From: UMGS1663 sp046964515
Lineage (GTDB): Bacteria > Bacillota > Clostridia > TANB77 > CAG-508
NCBI GenBank assembly: GCA_046964515.1
Contig: JBKUYM010000006.1
Span: forward strand, 40,227-104,226
Reading direction: 5' to 3'
DNA: 64,000 bases
A program made the translations under genes and the position numbers. Below, one piece after another: positions 9,738-18,513 of this stretch (position 1 is its first letter; each line of letters starts with the position of its first letter). The notes beneath the pieces were generated by a model that worked only from the letters and a program-made list of their open reading frames with translations, searched no databases and was not told the DNA's origin.

Positions 9738-9770
9738 TTTTTCCTCCTTGTTTCTTTTTTATTTACTCTA

Positions 9771-10937
9771 TTATTCTGTTCTTAATGCTTCTATTGGATT
9801 TAATTTAGATGCTCTATAAGCAGGAAATATTCCAAAGATAATGCCAATAGCTGCACTAGAACCAAACGCTAGTAAGACAATTTGCGTTTGTGGGGTAAAA
9901 GAATAGTCAAAATTTTGTGCTAATATACCTATTCCAATGCCAATAGCAACGCCAAGACTTCCTCCTAATATACAAAGCACTAAAGATTCTATCAAAAATT
10001 GTATTAAAATATCTTTTCTTTTAGCACCTAAGGCTTTTCGTATACCAATCTCTTTGGTTCTTTCTGTTACAGAAACTAACATAACATTCATAACACCAAT
10101 ACCACCAACAATTAAGGAGATACTCGCAATACCACCTAATAATAAAGATAGAGTATTACTTACATCTTGCATCGTTTCTAGCATGGATTCTTGAGAAGAA
10201 ACCGTATAATCATCACTAGAAATTTGTAATTCTGAGCGAATTCTATTTTCTAGTAAACTAATCGTATTTTCTATTCTATTTTCTTCTTCTACTTTTACAT
10301 AAATATTGGTGATACTACTATCTGTTCCTAAGTAACTAGCTGTCGTAAGAGGAATTACTAACATATTATCAATATCTGTTCCCATAGAAGAACCTTCTTC
10401 TTTTAGTACACCAATAACCGTATAGGTATCCCCTCCTATTTTTAATTTTTCTCCTACTGGATTGCTTAAACCAAATAAAGTACTAGCTAGGTCATATCCT
10501 ATCACACATACTTTACTTTTGTTTTCTATATCTATATTAGAAATGGTTCTTCCGTCTGTTATGGTTAAATTCGTTACTTCTAAATAATTTTGATTGGTTG
10601 CTATGATAGAAGATTTTGAAGAAGTGGTTGTATCTTTACTAACAGTTGCCGAAACATTTTTATAAGGGGCTACTGCTGCTATGTTATTTAATTGCTTTAA
10701 TGCTTCTACTTGTTCATAGGATAAACTCGTATCTTCTGCTTGTATAGAAATGGTTACAATATCTGTTCCTAAAGATTTCACTTGACTAGTTACACTATCA
10801 CTTGCTCCATTTCCAATTCCTACTAATATAATAACAGAAGCAATACCAATCATTAAACCTAACATCGTTAAACTAGATCTTAGTTTATTACTCATAATAT
10901 TTTGGAGAGCAACTTTAATAATATCTATTATTTGCAT
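9771..10937 (-). CDS. MacB-like ABC transporter permease
   Basis: 388 aa. One N-terminal helix after LRSSLTMLGLMIGIASVI, a large extracytoplasmic MacB_PCD domain (residues about 45-230), and three C-terminal helices in the FtsX domain with GVMNVMLVSVTERTKEIGIRKALGA, the family hallmark. Acts with the ATPase encoded next and the HlyD-type adaptors to move a peptide, antibiotic or envelope component outward. Substrate unknown. Three bases separate it from the ATPase. Confidence 0.92.
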   Translation of the reverse strand: MQIIDIIKVALQNIMSNKLRSSLTMLGLMIGIASVIILVGIGNGASDSVTSQVKSLGTDIVTISIQAEDTSLSYEQVEALKQLNNIAAVAPYKNVSATVSKDTTTSSKSSIIATNQNYLEVTNLTITDGRTISNIDIENKSKVCVIGYDLASTLFGLSNPVGEKLKIGGDTYTVIGVLKEEGSSMGTDIDNMLVIPLTTASYLGTDSSITNIYVKVEEENRIENTISLLENRIRSELQISSDDYTVSSQESMLETMQDVSNTLSLLLGGIASISLIVGGIGVMNVMLVSVTERTKEIGIRKALGAKRKDILIQFLIESLVLCILGGSLGVAIGIGIGILAQNFDYSFTPQTQIVLLAFGSSAAIGIIFGIFPAYRASKLNPIEALRTE

Positions 10938-10940
10938 GTG

Positions 10941-11613
10941 TTAAACTCCCTCCTCATATAATTTTCCATCTGCTATTCTTACGATTCTTTTTGCTTTTTT
11001 AGCTACATTCGTATCATGGGTAATTAAAATAATCGTTTGTCCTTGTTTATTTAACTCTTCTAACTTTTCCATAATTTCTATACTTGTCTTAGAATCCAAG
11101 GCCCCTGTTGGCTCATCTGCTAAAATAATTTCTGGTTTACAGGCTAATGCTCTTGCAATAGCCACTCTTTGTTGTTGTCCACCAGATAATTGTGTTGGTA
11201 AATGTTTTTCTCTTCCTTGCAAGCCCACCTGTTTTAAATAGCCATAGGCAATTTGTCTTGCTTCTTTATTACTTCTTCCTTGATACATTAAAGGCAATAT
11301 TACATTTTCTATTGCATTTAATTTTTGTAATAAATTAAAATTTTGAAAAATAAAGCCTATTTTACGATTACGTATCTGTGCTAATTCATTTTGTGTTAAC
11401 GTGCTTACTAAACTATTATCTAAATAATATTCTCCTTCATCTGGTACATCTAATAGTCCTAAAATATTCATTAAAGTTGATTTTCCGAGAACCAGAAGGT
11501 CCTATAATCGATACAAATTCTCCTTTTTTTACATGAAAATTTACGTGATCCAAAGCTTTAATCTCTTCTTCTCCCATAGTAAAATATTTTGCTATATTCT
11601 TTAATTTTATCAT
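10941..11613 (-). CDS. MacB-type ABC ATPase, frame shifted once at CGG in Walker A
   Basis: Starting at ATG 11613 (AAGGAAG upstream) the chain reads MIKLKNIAKYFTMGEEE...GEFVSIIGPSGS and then loses frame at TCT-CGG-AAA (CGG at 11485-11487). Dropping one C gives GPSGSGKSTLMNILG, a perfect Walker A, and the frame then runs to 10941 with Q-loop FIFQNFNLL, signature LSGGQQQR, Walker B IILADEPTGALD and switch histidine ITHD. Total 223 aa, normal for this family. The shift falls exactly on the second glycine of the P-loop, so without recoding the protein would be dead while all its partners are intact. Confidence 0.88.
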
Positions 11614-11639
11614 TTTACTTCCTTTCTTCCTTTTATCTT

Positions 11640-12629
11640 CTAGTTTCTTCCAGGCATTTCTCCTCCCGGCATTCCTAAATTAGAACCGGATTCTCTCATG
11701 GATTGTCTATCAAATCCTCCATTATTAGAACTAGAAGCACTAGAAGAACCTAGTCCAAAAGTCACATTAGAAGTTGTTTGAACCATTTGTATAGTTTGGT
11801 TCTCTTCTAAGCCTGATAGAATCTGTACATAGCTATCATTCGAAATTCCTGTTTCTACTTGTACATTTTGTGTCTGTCCATTTTCTTTTACTACAACAAC
11901 ATATTTTTGATTATTTTGTGTTTGTACAGCCTCTATAGGAACGGCTATTACATTTTCTGCTTTTTCTAATAAAATACTACAAGAAGCAGACATACCTAAT
12001 TTTACATTTCCGTCGTTTTCAAAACTAACCGTTGCTGTAAAAGTAGAGCCACTACTAGCATAAGTTCCTGTAGCATTTATCTTCGTAATTGTTCCTGTAT
12101 AAATTTTATCCTCATAAGCAGATAGGGTAATAGCTACACTTTGACCTACCGTTACTTCATTAATTTCACTTTCTGGTATACTTAAATTCATTGTTAAAGT
12201 CTGCATATTTTCTATCATTATAAAATGACTACTAGTAGCCTTACTTCCTATTTCTGGTACTGTATAGCTATCTACAACACAGTCATAACTTGCTGTTAAA
12301 TAAGTACCATCTGTATATTGTAAAATAGGATTTCCTTGCTTTACAATATCATCTTCTTCCACACACATGGTTTTAAAATATTTTGTAGTACTTAGACTTA
12401 ATTTTTCAGTTCCACTAGAAATAATTTGACCAGAACTGGTTAATGTTTTCTCAATTGTTTGCCTTCCTACTTTTACTTCTATAATTTGACTAGTTATGGT
12501 GGTATTACCAGTAGCATTACTGTAATTCTTTCCCATGGCAACAATCATAGCTACTACAAAAATTAGTATTAAAACTAGCCCATTTACTATAATGGCTTTT
12601 TTTCCCATTTTATTTTTGTTATTTCTCAT
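11640..12629 (-). CDS. HlyD/MacA-type efflux adaptor (paralogue 2)
   Basis: 329 aa. Membrane helix at about residues 12-32, lipoyl-like hairpin and beta-barrel regions (TVGQSVAITLSAYEDKIYTG, VKLGMSASCSILLEKAENVIAVPIEAVQTQN), and a glycine/serine-rich tail ending MPGGEMPGRN. Paralogous to the adaptor at 7814-8755; two adaptors in one operon suggests a heteromeric adaptor ring or division of labour (inference). It lies 26 bases upstream of the ATPase gene. Confidence 0.87.
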   Translation of the reverse strand: MRNNKNKMGKKAIIVNGLVLILIFVVAMIVAMGKNYSNATGNTTITSQIIEVKVGRQTIEKTLTSSGQIISSGTEKLSLSTTKYFKTMCVEEDDIVKQGNPILQYTDGTYLTASYDCVVDSYTVPEIGSKATSSHFIMIENMQTLTMNLSIPESEINEVTVGQSVAITLSAYEDKIYTGTITKINATGTYASSGSTFTATVSFENDGNVKLGMSASCSILLEKAENVIAVPIEAVQTQNNQKYVVVVKENGQTQNVQVETGISNDSYVQILSGLEENQTIQMVQTTSNVTFGLGSSSASSSNNGGFDRQSMRESGSNLGMPGGEMPGRN

Positions 12630-12657
12630 TCCTTTTTCCTTTCTCTTTTACAAAATC

Positions 12658-12687
12658 GTCCTAGTATTATTTATATAATGCTAGGAC
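12658..12687 (-). terminator. Intercistronic hairpin
   Basis: 13-bp stem GTCCTAGTATTAT / ATAATGCTAGGAC with one mismatch, 4-base loop. The following T run is weak, so it may act as a partial terminator or mRNA processing stem between the 72-aa gene and the adaptor. Confidence 0.5.
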
Positions 12688-12693
12688 AATTTC

Positions 12694-12912
12694 TTAACTA
12701 TTTGCCGTATTCGTATCTTCTATGCTATCTCCACCAGGAATTCCCTGCGGTTTATCACCTGGCACAAAATTTCCCATTTCTGGTCTTTCTCCTCTTTGTC
12801 CTTTTTCTTCACCCCTACTATTTGCATTTTTAGAAAATATTAAAAAACAACCAGCTGTAATTACCGCACCTACTAAAATTCCTAAGACTAACATTATGAT
12901 TTTATCTTTCAT
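12694..12912 (-). CDS. Small membrane-anchored Gly/Pro-rich protein, 72 aa
   Basis: One N-terminal membrane helix (IIMLVLGILVGAVITAGCFLIF) followed by a hydrophilic tail rich in Gly, Pro and Glu (RGERPEMGNFVPGDKPQG). A GAAAGGAAG binding site precedes the ATG. The tail composition resembles the ends of both adaptors downstream, so it may be an accessory of the same envelope complex. First gene of the export operon. Not a recognised family. Confidence 0.6.
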   Translation of the reverse strand: MKDKIIMLVLGILVGAVITAGCFLIFSKNANSRGEEKGQRGERPEMGNFVPGDKPQGIPGGDSIEDTNTANS

Positions 12913-13016
12913 GTTTTTTCTTCCTTTCTTTTTTATTTTAAGCTTATAGCTTTTTTCTTTTTCGTATTATAAAGTGCTAAGCTTAAATTTTACTTAAAAA
13001 ATTAATTTTTTCTCTT

Positions 13017-13724
13017 TTAGTTCATTTTGTTTGCTTTTCTAATCAAAATAAATGGAGTTAATTGTTTAGATTGTCCTGCTGGGTTATCTTCTATTAATCT
13101 TTCTAAAAAATCATCTGGATTTTCTATAACACTTGCTTTTCCTAAAATAACTCTTTCTAAGTCATTGGCGTCCACTATCATGGCTTTTATTCCTAATTTC
13201 TCATAAATGGCATCACATACACCAGCTGGATTTTCTGGAATACGAATACCAAACTCTCCATATTCTGGAAATACTTCATCGTAAAAACCATCTAACCCGC
13301 TTACCTCCATTCCCACTATATCGTAAAAAATTCCCTTTTTATGAAATAGTTTACCGATGCCTGCACATATAGCTGCTCTTATAACTTTTATTGGTCCACA
13401 TAGGTCTATTGCAAATTGCATTTTATAAGGACTATCCACTCCAATTCCAGCTTTGCTACTCATGGCAAATCTAGATAAAAACTTAGCTAAAAAACTGATA
13501 TGCATATCTTTTTTATATACCACACGTTTTTGGCATAAAGAAATCACTTTTTCACTAATCGATAAGATATCTCCTTCTTGATAATGGGGTAGCACATATT
13601 TTTTTATTAGTTCTATATAATTTTCTCCAATTTGCACATAATGTGTAGTAATAGCATAACGTAAATAAATTTCTTCCCCTACCTTTCTTTCTAATTGTTT
13701 ATTTTCATTTGCTTTTAATTCCAT
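13017..13724 (-). CDS. F420-0:gamma-glutamyl ligase-like (CofE-like) protein
   Basis: 235 aa from the ATG at 13724, chosen because AAAGGAG lies 6-12 bases upstream; an upstream in-frame ATG at 13769 lacks a site. Contains GDILSISEKVISLCQ, the family's N-terminal substrate loop, and later IRIPENPAGVCDAIYEKLG and IVDANDLE. In methanogens and actinobacteria CofE adds glutamate to coenzyme F420. No F420 biosynthesis genes are visible here, and clostridial homologues probably have another amide-ligase role. Stands alone. Confidence 0.7.
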   Translation of the reverse strand: MELKANENKQLERKVGEEIYLRYAITTHYVQIGENYIELIKKYVLPHYQEGDILSISEKVISLCQKRVVYKKDMHISFLAKFLSRFAMSSKAGIGVDSPYKMQFAIDLCGPIKVIRAAICAGIGKLFHKKGIFYDIVGMEVSGLDGFYDEVFPEYGEFGIRIPENPAGVCDAIYEKLGIKAMIVDANDLERVILGKASVIENPDDFLERLIEDNPAGQSKQLTPFILIRKANKMN

Positions 13725-13899
13725 ATTTTTCTCCTTTTTTATTTTTGTCATTTTTATTTTAAAAATCATTTCTTAAATCAAGCTTAAAAAAAGAATTTTT
13801 TTCTTTTTTTAATTGAATAATAAGTTAAAATTACCCTATTATACTCTGTAAAATTCACCTTATCCATGCTATATTTAGCAAAAAGGAAGGAGATATTCT

Positions 13900-14232
13900 A
13901 TGGCTGTAGACTTTGGTATCATTGGGAAGAGGATTAAACAAACTAGAAAAGCAAAAGGCTATACACAAGAACAATTAGCTGAGAAAATGAATGTTTCTAT
14001 TGCCTATTTAAGTAAAGTAGAAACTGGTAAAATTCATTTAAATTTAGAAAGATTATCTGAAATTTGTGGTTTATTAGAAGTAACAGAAGGGGAAATTTTA
14101 AATGGTGTTTCTAATCATTCTGCTCACTATTTACAATCTGAATTTAATGATTTATTAAATCGTTGTTCTCCTAAAGACCAAAAATTAATTTTTCATTTAG
14201 CTGAAACTGTTTATCAAGAATCTTTACGCTAG
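13900..14232 (+). CDS. XRE-family transcriptional regulator
   Basis: 110 aa. Residues 8-62 form a helix-turn-helix of Cro/CI type (IKQTRKAKGYTQEQLAEKMN, then SIAYLSKVETGKIHLNLERL). A 45-residue helical tail probably mediates dimerisation. AAGGAAGGAG precedes the ATG. Its position 200 bases before pflB, in the same direction but behind a terminator, makes a link to pflB possible but unproven. Confidence 0.85.
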   Translation: MAVDFGIIGKRIKQTRKAKGYTQEQLAEKMNVSIAYLSKVETGKIHLNLERLSEICGLLEVTEGEILNGVSNHSAHYLQSEFNDLLNRCSPKDQKLIFHLAETVYQESLR

Positions 14233-14234
14233 GA

Positions 14235-14275
14235 AAAGCGCTAGTTATCTATATAACTAACGCTTTACTTTTTTC
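14235..14275 (+). terminator. Rho-independent terminator
   Basis: AAAGCG CTAGTTAT / ATAACTAA CGCTTT stem with a short loop and a T-rich tail, directly after the XRE gene. Confidence 0.85.
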
Positions 14276-14295
14276 CTTTTTATTTTTGTTTATTT

Positions 14296-14310
14296 TGATA
14301 ATGATTCTCA
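14296..14310 (+). promoter_or_regulatory. Fur-family-like operator upstream of pflB
   Basis: TGATAATGATTCTCA matches the 7-1-7 Fur box TGATAATNATTATCA at all but one position. It lies 29 bases before the -35 of pflB. Fur, PerR and Zur boxes are similar, so the exact regulator is uncertain. Confidence 0.5.
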
Positions 14311-14338
14311 AAATTATTATTTTTTTCATAATTTTTCA

Positions 14339-14367
14339 TTGAAAAAGTTGTCTAAATATGTTATGAT
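14339..14367 (+). promoter_or_regulatory. pflB promoter
   Basis: TTGAAA, 17 bases, TATGAT, about 65 bases before the pflB start. Confidence 0.65.
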
Positions 14368-14432
14368 AAATGGGTGAGTAATTTTGAATAATTACATAAA
14401 ATCGATAGATACTATTATAAAGGAGGTTTTTT

Positions 14433-16667
14433 ATGGAATTCAAACAATGGGAAGGTTTTAATAAACGTGGTGAATGGACAAAAGAAATTGATGTAAGAGG
14501 TTTTATTCAAGCCAATTATACACCTTATGAAGGAGATGATTCTTTCTTAGCAGGTGCTACACAAAGAACAAAAAAATTATGGGATGAAGTTTTAAAACTT
14601 TATGAAAAAGAAAGAGAAAATGGTGTTTTAGATGTAGATACAAAAACACCTTCTGCTGTAAATGCTTATGAAGCAGGCTACTTAGACAAAGATTTAGAAC
14701 AAATCGTAGGTTTTCAAACAGATAGTCCTTTAAAAAGGGCAATTATGCCAAATGGTGGTATTAAAATTGTAGAAAAATCTTGTGAATCTTATGGTTATGA
14801 AGTAGATCCACAAACAGATTATATCTATAATCATTTAAGAAGAACACATAATGATGGTGTCTTTGCTGTTTATACAAAAGATGTCAGAGCAGCTAGAAGT
14901 TCTCATTTAATTACTGGTCTTCCAGATGGCTATGGACGTGGAAGAATCATTGGCGATTATAGAAGAGTAGCTTTATATGGTGTAGATGCCCTTATTGCCG
15001 AAAAGAAACAAGAGCTAGATATTTTAGACGTAGATGAATTTACTGCAGATGTGATTAGAGAACGTGAAGAAATTCATGACCAGATTATCGCTCTAGAAGA
15101 TTTAAAGAAAATGGCTGCTAAATATGGTTTTGATATCTCTATACCTGCACAAACTGCTAAAGAAGCTATTCAATGGTTATACTTTGGTTATTTAGGAGCT
15201 GTAAAAGATCAAAATGGTGCTGCTATGAGTTTAGGTAGAACTTCTACTTTCTTAGATATTTATATGGAAAGAGATATGAAAGCAGGTATCTTAACAGAAG
15301 AAGAAGCACAAGAATTAATGGATCACTTTGTTATGAAATTACGTATGATTCGTTTCCTACGTGCTCCTGAATATAATGAGTTATTTAGTGGAGATCCTGT
15401 ATGGGTAACAGAAAGTGTTGGTGGTATGGGTGTTGATGGAAGAACTTTAGTTACGAAAAACTCTTTCAGAATGTTACACACATTAACGACATTAGGTCCT
15501 GCTCCAGAACCAAATTTAACAGTATTATGGTCTGAGAATTTACCAGAAGGATTTAAGAGATTTACTACTAAGCTTTCTATTCAAACCTCTTCTATTCAAT
15601 ATGAAAATGATGATTTAATGAGAGTTACTTTAGGAGACGATTATGGTATTGCTTGTTGTGTGTCTGCTATGAAAATTGGTAAACAAATGCAATTCTTTGG
15701 TGCTAGAGCTAACCTTGCAAAAACTTTATTATATGCTATTAATGGTGGTAGAGATGAAAAATCTGGCAAACAAATTGCTCCTAAATTTGAACCAATTACT
15801 TCTGAATACTTAAATTATGATGAAGTAATGGAAAAATTTGATACGATGATGGAATATGTAGCTAAAATTTATATTAAAGCACTAAATGCTATTCATTACA
15901 TGCATGATAAATATTCTTATGAAGCTTTAGAAATGGCTTTACATGATAAAGACATTTTAAGAACAATGGCATGCGGTATTGCTGGTTTATCAGTTGTTGC
16001 AGATTCTTTATCCGCTATCAAATATGCTAAAGTAAAAGTACTTAGAGATGAAACTGGATTAGCCGTAGATTACCAAGTAGAAGGTGATTTTCCTAAATAC
16101 GGAAATGACGATGATAAAGTAGATGAAATTGCTGTAGAAGTAGTTAAAAGTTTTATGAGAAAGTTACAAAAACACCTAACTTATAGAAATTCAAAACATA
16201 CTTTATCTATTCTAACCATTACTTCTAATGTTGTTTATGGAAAAGCAACTGGAAATACACCAGATGGAAGAAGAGCTGGAGAACCTTTTGGACCAGGTGC
16301 TAACCCATTACATGGAAGAGATACCAATGGTGCTATTGCAGTTATGAATACCATTGCCAAACTTCCTTATGAATATTCCGAAGATGGTATTTCTTATACA
16401 TTCTCTATTACCCCAAGTACTCTTGGAAAGGATTTAGAGACACAAGAAAAAAATTTAGTTAGTTTATTAGATGGTTATTTCAAACAAACCGGACATCATA
16501 TTAATGTTAATGTATTTGATAGAGCTTTACTAGAAGATGCTATGGAACATCCAGAAAAATATCCACAATTAACAATTCGTGTATCTGGCTATGCTGTAAA
16601 CTTTATTAAATTAACAAGAGAACAACAATTAGATGTTATCAATAGAACGATTCAAGAAAAAATTTAA
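14433..16667 (+). CDS. pflB: Pyruvate formate-lyase
   Basis: 744 aa, full length for the family. Converts pyruvate and CoA to acetyl-CoA and formate by a glycyl radical mechanism in anaerobic metabolism. The catalytic cysteine pair is in GIACCVSAMKIG (about residues 407-408) and the radical glycine in IRVSGYAVNF near the C-terminus. The AAAGGAGG site sits 8 bases before the ATG. The activase follows 91 bases downstream, separated by a hairpin. Acetyl-CoA made here would feed the fatty-acid genes of the window and regenerated formate is exported or used for C1 supply. Confidence 0.98.
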   Translation: MEFKQWEGFNKRGEWTKEIDVRGFIQANYTPYEGDDSFLAGATQRTKKLWDEVLKLYEKERENGVLDVDTKTPSAVNAYEAGYLDKDLEQIVGFQTDSPLKRAIMPNGGIKIVEKSCESYGYEVDPQTDYIYNHLRRTHNDGVFAVYTKDVRAARSSHLITGLPDGYGRGRIIGDYRRVALYGVDALIAEKKQELDILDVDEFTADVIREREEIHDQIIALEDLKKMAAKYGFDISIPAQTAKEAIQWLYFGYLGAVKDQNGAAMSLGRTSTFLDIYMERDMKAGILTEEEAQELMDHFVMKLRMIRFLRAPEYNELFSGDPVWVTESVGGMGVDGRTLVTKNSFRMLHTLTTLGPAPEPNLTVLWSENLPEGFKRFTTKLSIQTSSIQYENDDLMRVTLGDDYGIACCVSAMKIGKQMQFFGARANLAKTLLYAINGGRDEKSGKQIAPKFEPITSEYLNYDEVMEKFDTMMEYVAKIYIKALNAIHYMHDKYSYEALEMALHDKDILRTMACGIAGLSVVADSLSAIKYAKVKVLRDETGLAVDYQVEGDFPKYGNDDDKVDEIAVEVVKSFMRKLQKHLTYRNSKHTLSILTITSNVVYGKATGNTPDGRRAGEPFGPGANPLHGRDTNGAIAVMNTIAKLPYEYSEDGISYTFSITPSTLGKDLETQEKNLVSLLDGYFKQTGHHINVNVFDRALLEDAMEHPEKYPQLTIRVSGYAVNFIKLTREQQLDVINRTIQEKI

Positions 16668-16681
16668 TCTATACTTTAGGG

Positions 16682-16722
16682 ATCTGGCACCTACCTTCCC
16701 GTTTTAGGAAGATGGTCCAGAT
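16682..16722 (+). terminator. Hairpin between pflB and pflA
   Basis: ATCTGG..ACC..CTTCC paired with GGAAG..GGT..CCAGAT around a short loop, followed by a weak T run (TTTCTTTTA). Probably a partial terminator or a stem that stabilises the abundant pflB message and lowers pflA expression. Confidence 0.55.
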
Positions 16723-16758
16723 TTCTTTTATGGAAATTTATAAAAGGAGGCATATAAA

Positions 16759-17469
16759 ATGGTAGAAGGAAGAATTCATTCTTTTGAATCACTAGGTGCT
16801 GTAGATGGTCCTGGCATTCGTTTTATTATTTTCATGCAAGGTTGTAGCCTACAATGTCAGTATTGTCAAAATAGAGATACTTGGGATATACATGGTGGAA
16901 CTACCTATACGGTAGAACAAGTCTTAGAAAAAGTACGAAAATATAAAAACTATATTATGCCAAACGGTGGTGTTACCATTAGTGGTGGTGAACCATTATT
17001 ACAACCACACTTTTTAATTGCTTTATTACAGGAATTAAAGAAAGAAGGTATCCATACTTGTATTGATACTTCTGGTTCTTTTACCATAACCACTACTCTT
17101 CAAGAAGTGATTGATTTAACAGACTTATTCTTATTGGATATCAAATGTATTGATGATGAAAAATGTCTTTCCTTAACAGGGATTTCTAATCAAAAAGAGT
17201 TAGCTTTTGCACACTATTTAAGTGATCATCATAAAGCTATGTGGATTAGACAAGTCTTAATTCCCGGTATTACAGATAAAGAGGAAGATTTGATTCATTT
17301 AAGAGAGTTTATCACTACTTTAAAAACTGTAGAAAGAGTAGAATTTCTTCCTTATCATGATTTAGGTAAATTTAAATGGAATGAATTACATTTAAATTAT
17401 CCCTTAGAAGGTGTTAGAACAGCTAATCAAGAAGATGTTAAAAGAGCTCAAAAAATTTTAGGGATATAA
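16759..17469 (+). CDS. pflA: Pyruvate formate-lyase activating enzyme
   Basis: 236 aa radical SAM enzyme that installs the glycyl radical on PflB. The 4Fe-4S motif is CSLQCQYC (CxxxCxxC) at about residues 29-36, with the usual FESLGAVDGPGIR lead-in and the SAM-binding GGVTISGGEPL. AAAGGAGG lies 9 bases before the ATG. Its place directly after pflB is the standard arrangement. Confidence 0.97.
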   Translation: MVEGRIHSFESLGAVDGPGIRFIIFMQGCSLQCQYCQNRDTWDIHGGTTYTVEQVLEKVRKYKNYIMPNGGVTISGGEPLLQPHFLIALLQELKKEGIHTCIDTSGSFTITTTLQEVIDLTDLFLLDIKCIDDEKCLSLTGISNQKELAFAHYLSDHHKAMWIRQVLIPGITDKEEDLIHLREFITTLKTVERVEFLPYHDLGKFKWNELHLNYPLEGVRTANQEDVKRAQKILGI

Positions 17470-17473
17470 GTAA

Positions 17474-17507
17474 AAAAACAGCAAGCTATACTAGACTTGC
17501 TGTTTTT
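17474..17507. terminator. Bidirectional terminator
   Basis: AAAAACAGCAAG / CTTGCTGTTTTT (12 bp) with a 10-base loop between convergent pflA and the permease gene. Confidence 0.9.
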
Positions 17508-17527
17508 ATCTTTTATCTTGCTTATTT

Positions 17528-18397
17528 TTACAAAATGAAATCGATTAGTATTCCACATAAAATACCAACACTATATAAAATTCCTACTATTTTCATATTT
17601 TCTTTTAAATTTTTATTGACTCTAAATAAAATTAGAATACCAATACCAGAACCTACCAATAATCCTGCTATCATAGCCCCCATACTAATCACTTGTGATA
17701 GATATAGTTTTGTTAAAATAACAGAACCTGCACAATTTGGTATGAATCCTACTATTCCTGCAATAAGTGGTCCTATGATAGGTTTATTTAATATCAGATT
17801 TGCTAAAGTTTCTTCTCCCATAAAATGAATAATACCATTTAATATAAAGGTAACTACTAAAATAAAGCCAAATATATGTAGGGTATGTTTTAAAGCTGAT
17901 AAAAAGATACCTTCTTTTTCACAATGACAATGTTCATGCTCACAGATTTCCCCTATAGCATTTTCTTCTATCTTAGCTTCTTGTGTTTGTTTTTTGTTCT
18001 TTTTAATAGTTTGTCCTATTATATCAATTATAAATCCTGCTATGATACCAATAACTAATTTAATCGCTAATATTTCTAGTATCGTTCCTATTGGCGCTGC
18101 TTCTGAAATTAAAATAGGTAACATCTCATCAGAAGTAGATAGAAAAATAGCAATCAATGTTCCCAATGTAATAATTTTGCCAGCATATAAATTAGCTGCC
18201 GCTGCTGAAAATCCACATTGTGGAAATATGCCCAAAATTCCACCCCATAAAGGTCCAAATTTTCCTGACTTTTGAATAACCTTTTTAGCCTTTTCCCCTG
18301 TTTTATGCTCTATATATTCCATAATCATATAAGTAATTAATAAAAAGGGTAATAATTTAACCCCATCTAATAGGGTATCTATTAAAACATCTAACAT
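17528..18397 (-). CDS. Putative heavy-metal/arsenic efflux permease (ArsP_2-like)
   Basis: 289 aa with about eight to ten hydrophobic helices. Two pseudo-repeats each carry a conserved polar turn, GIFPQCGFSAAAANLY (residues about 57-72) and GFIPNCAGSVILTKLY (about 217-232), typical of the PF11449 family of 10-TM exporters. A histidine/cysteine-rich cytoplasmic loop (CEHEHCHCEKE) could bind a metal ion. Substrate is not proven for the family. Monocistronic. Confidence 0.75.
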   Translation of the reverse strand: MLDVLIDTLLDGVKLLPFLLITYMIMEYIEHKTGEKAKKVIQKSGKFGPLWGGILGIFPQCGFSAAAANLYAGKIITLGTLIAIFLSTSDEMLPILISEAAPIGTILEILAIKLVIGIIAGFIIDIIGQTIKKNKKQTQEAKIEENAIGEICEHEHCHCEKEGIFLSALKHTLHIFGFILVVTFILNGIIHFMGEETLANLILNKPIIGPLIAGIVGFIPNCAGSVILTKLYLSQVISMGAMIAGLLVGSGIGILILFRVNKNLKENMKIVGILYSVGILCGILIDFIL

Positions 18398-18474
18398 CTT
18401 TGTTCCTACCTTTTATCTTCTTTTTGTTTCCTCATTTTTCTATAATACCATAAAATCTTCTTTTTCGCAAGAAA

Positions 18475-18513
18475 AAATTGTCAAAGAAGAATGACTTCTC
18501 CCTTTGACAATTT
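18475..18513 (-). terminator. Terminator of the patatin gene
   Basis: AAATTGTCAAAG / CTTTGACAATTT, 12 bp, overlapping the patatin stop codon and followed by a T-rich stretch on the minus strand. Confidence 0.75.
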
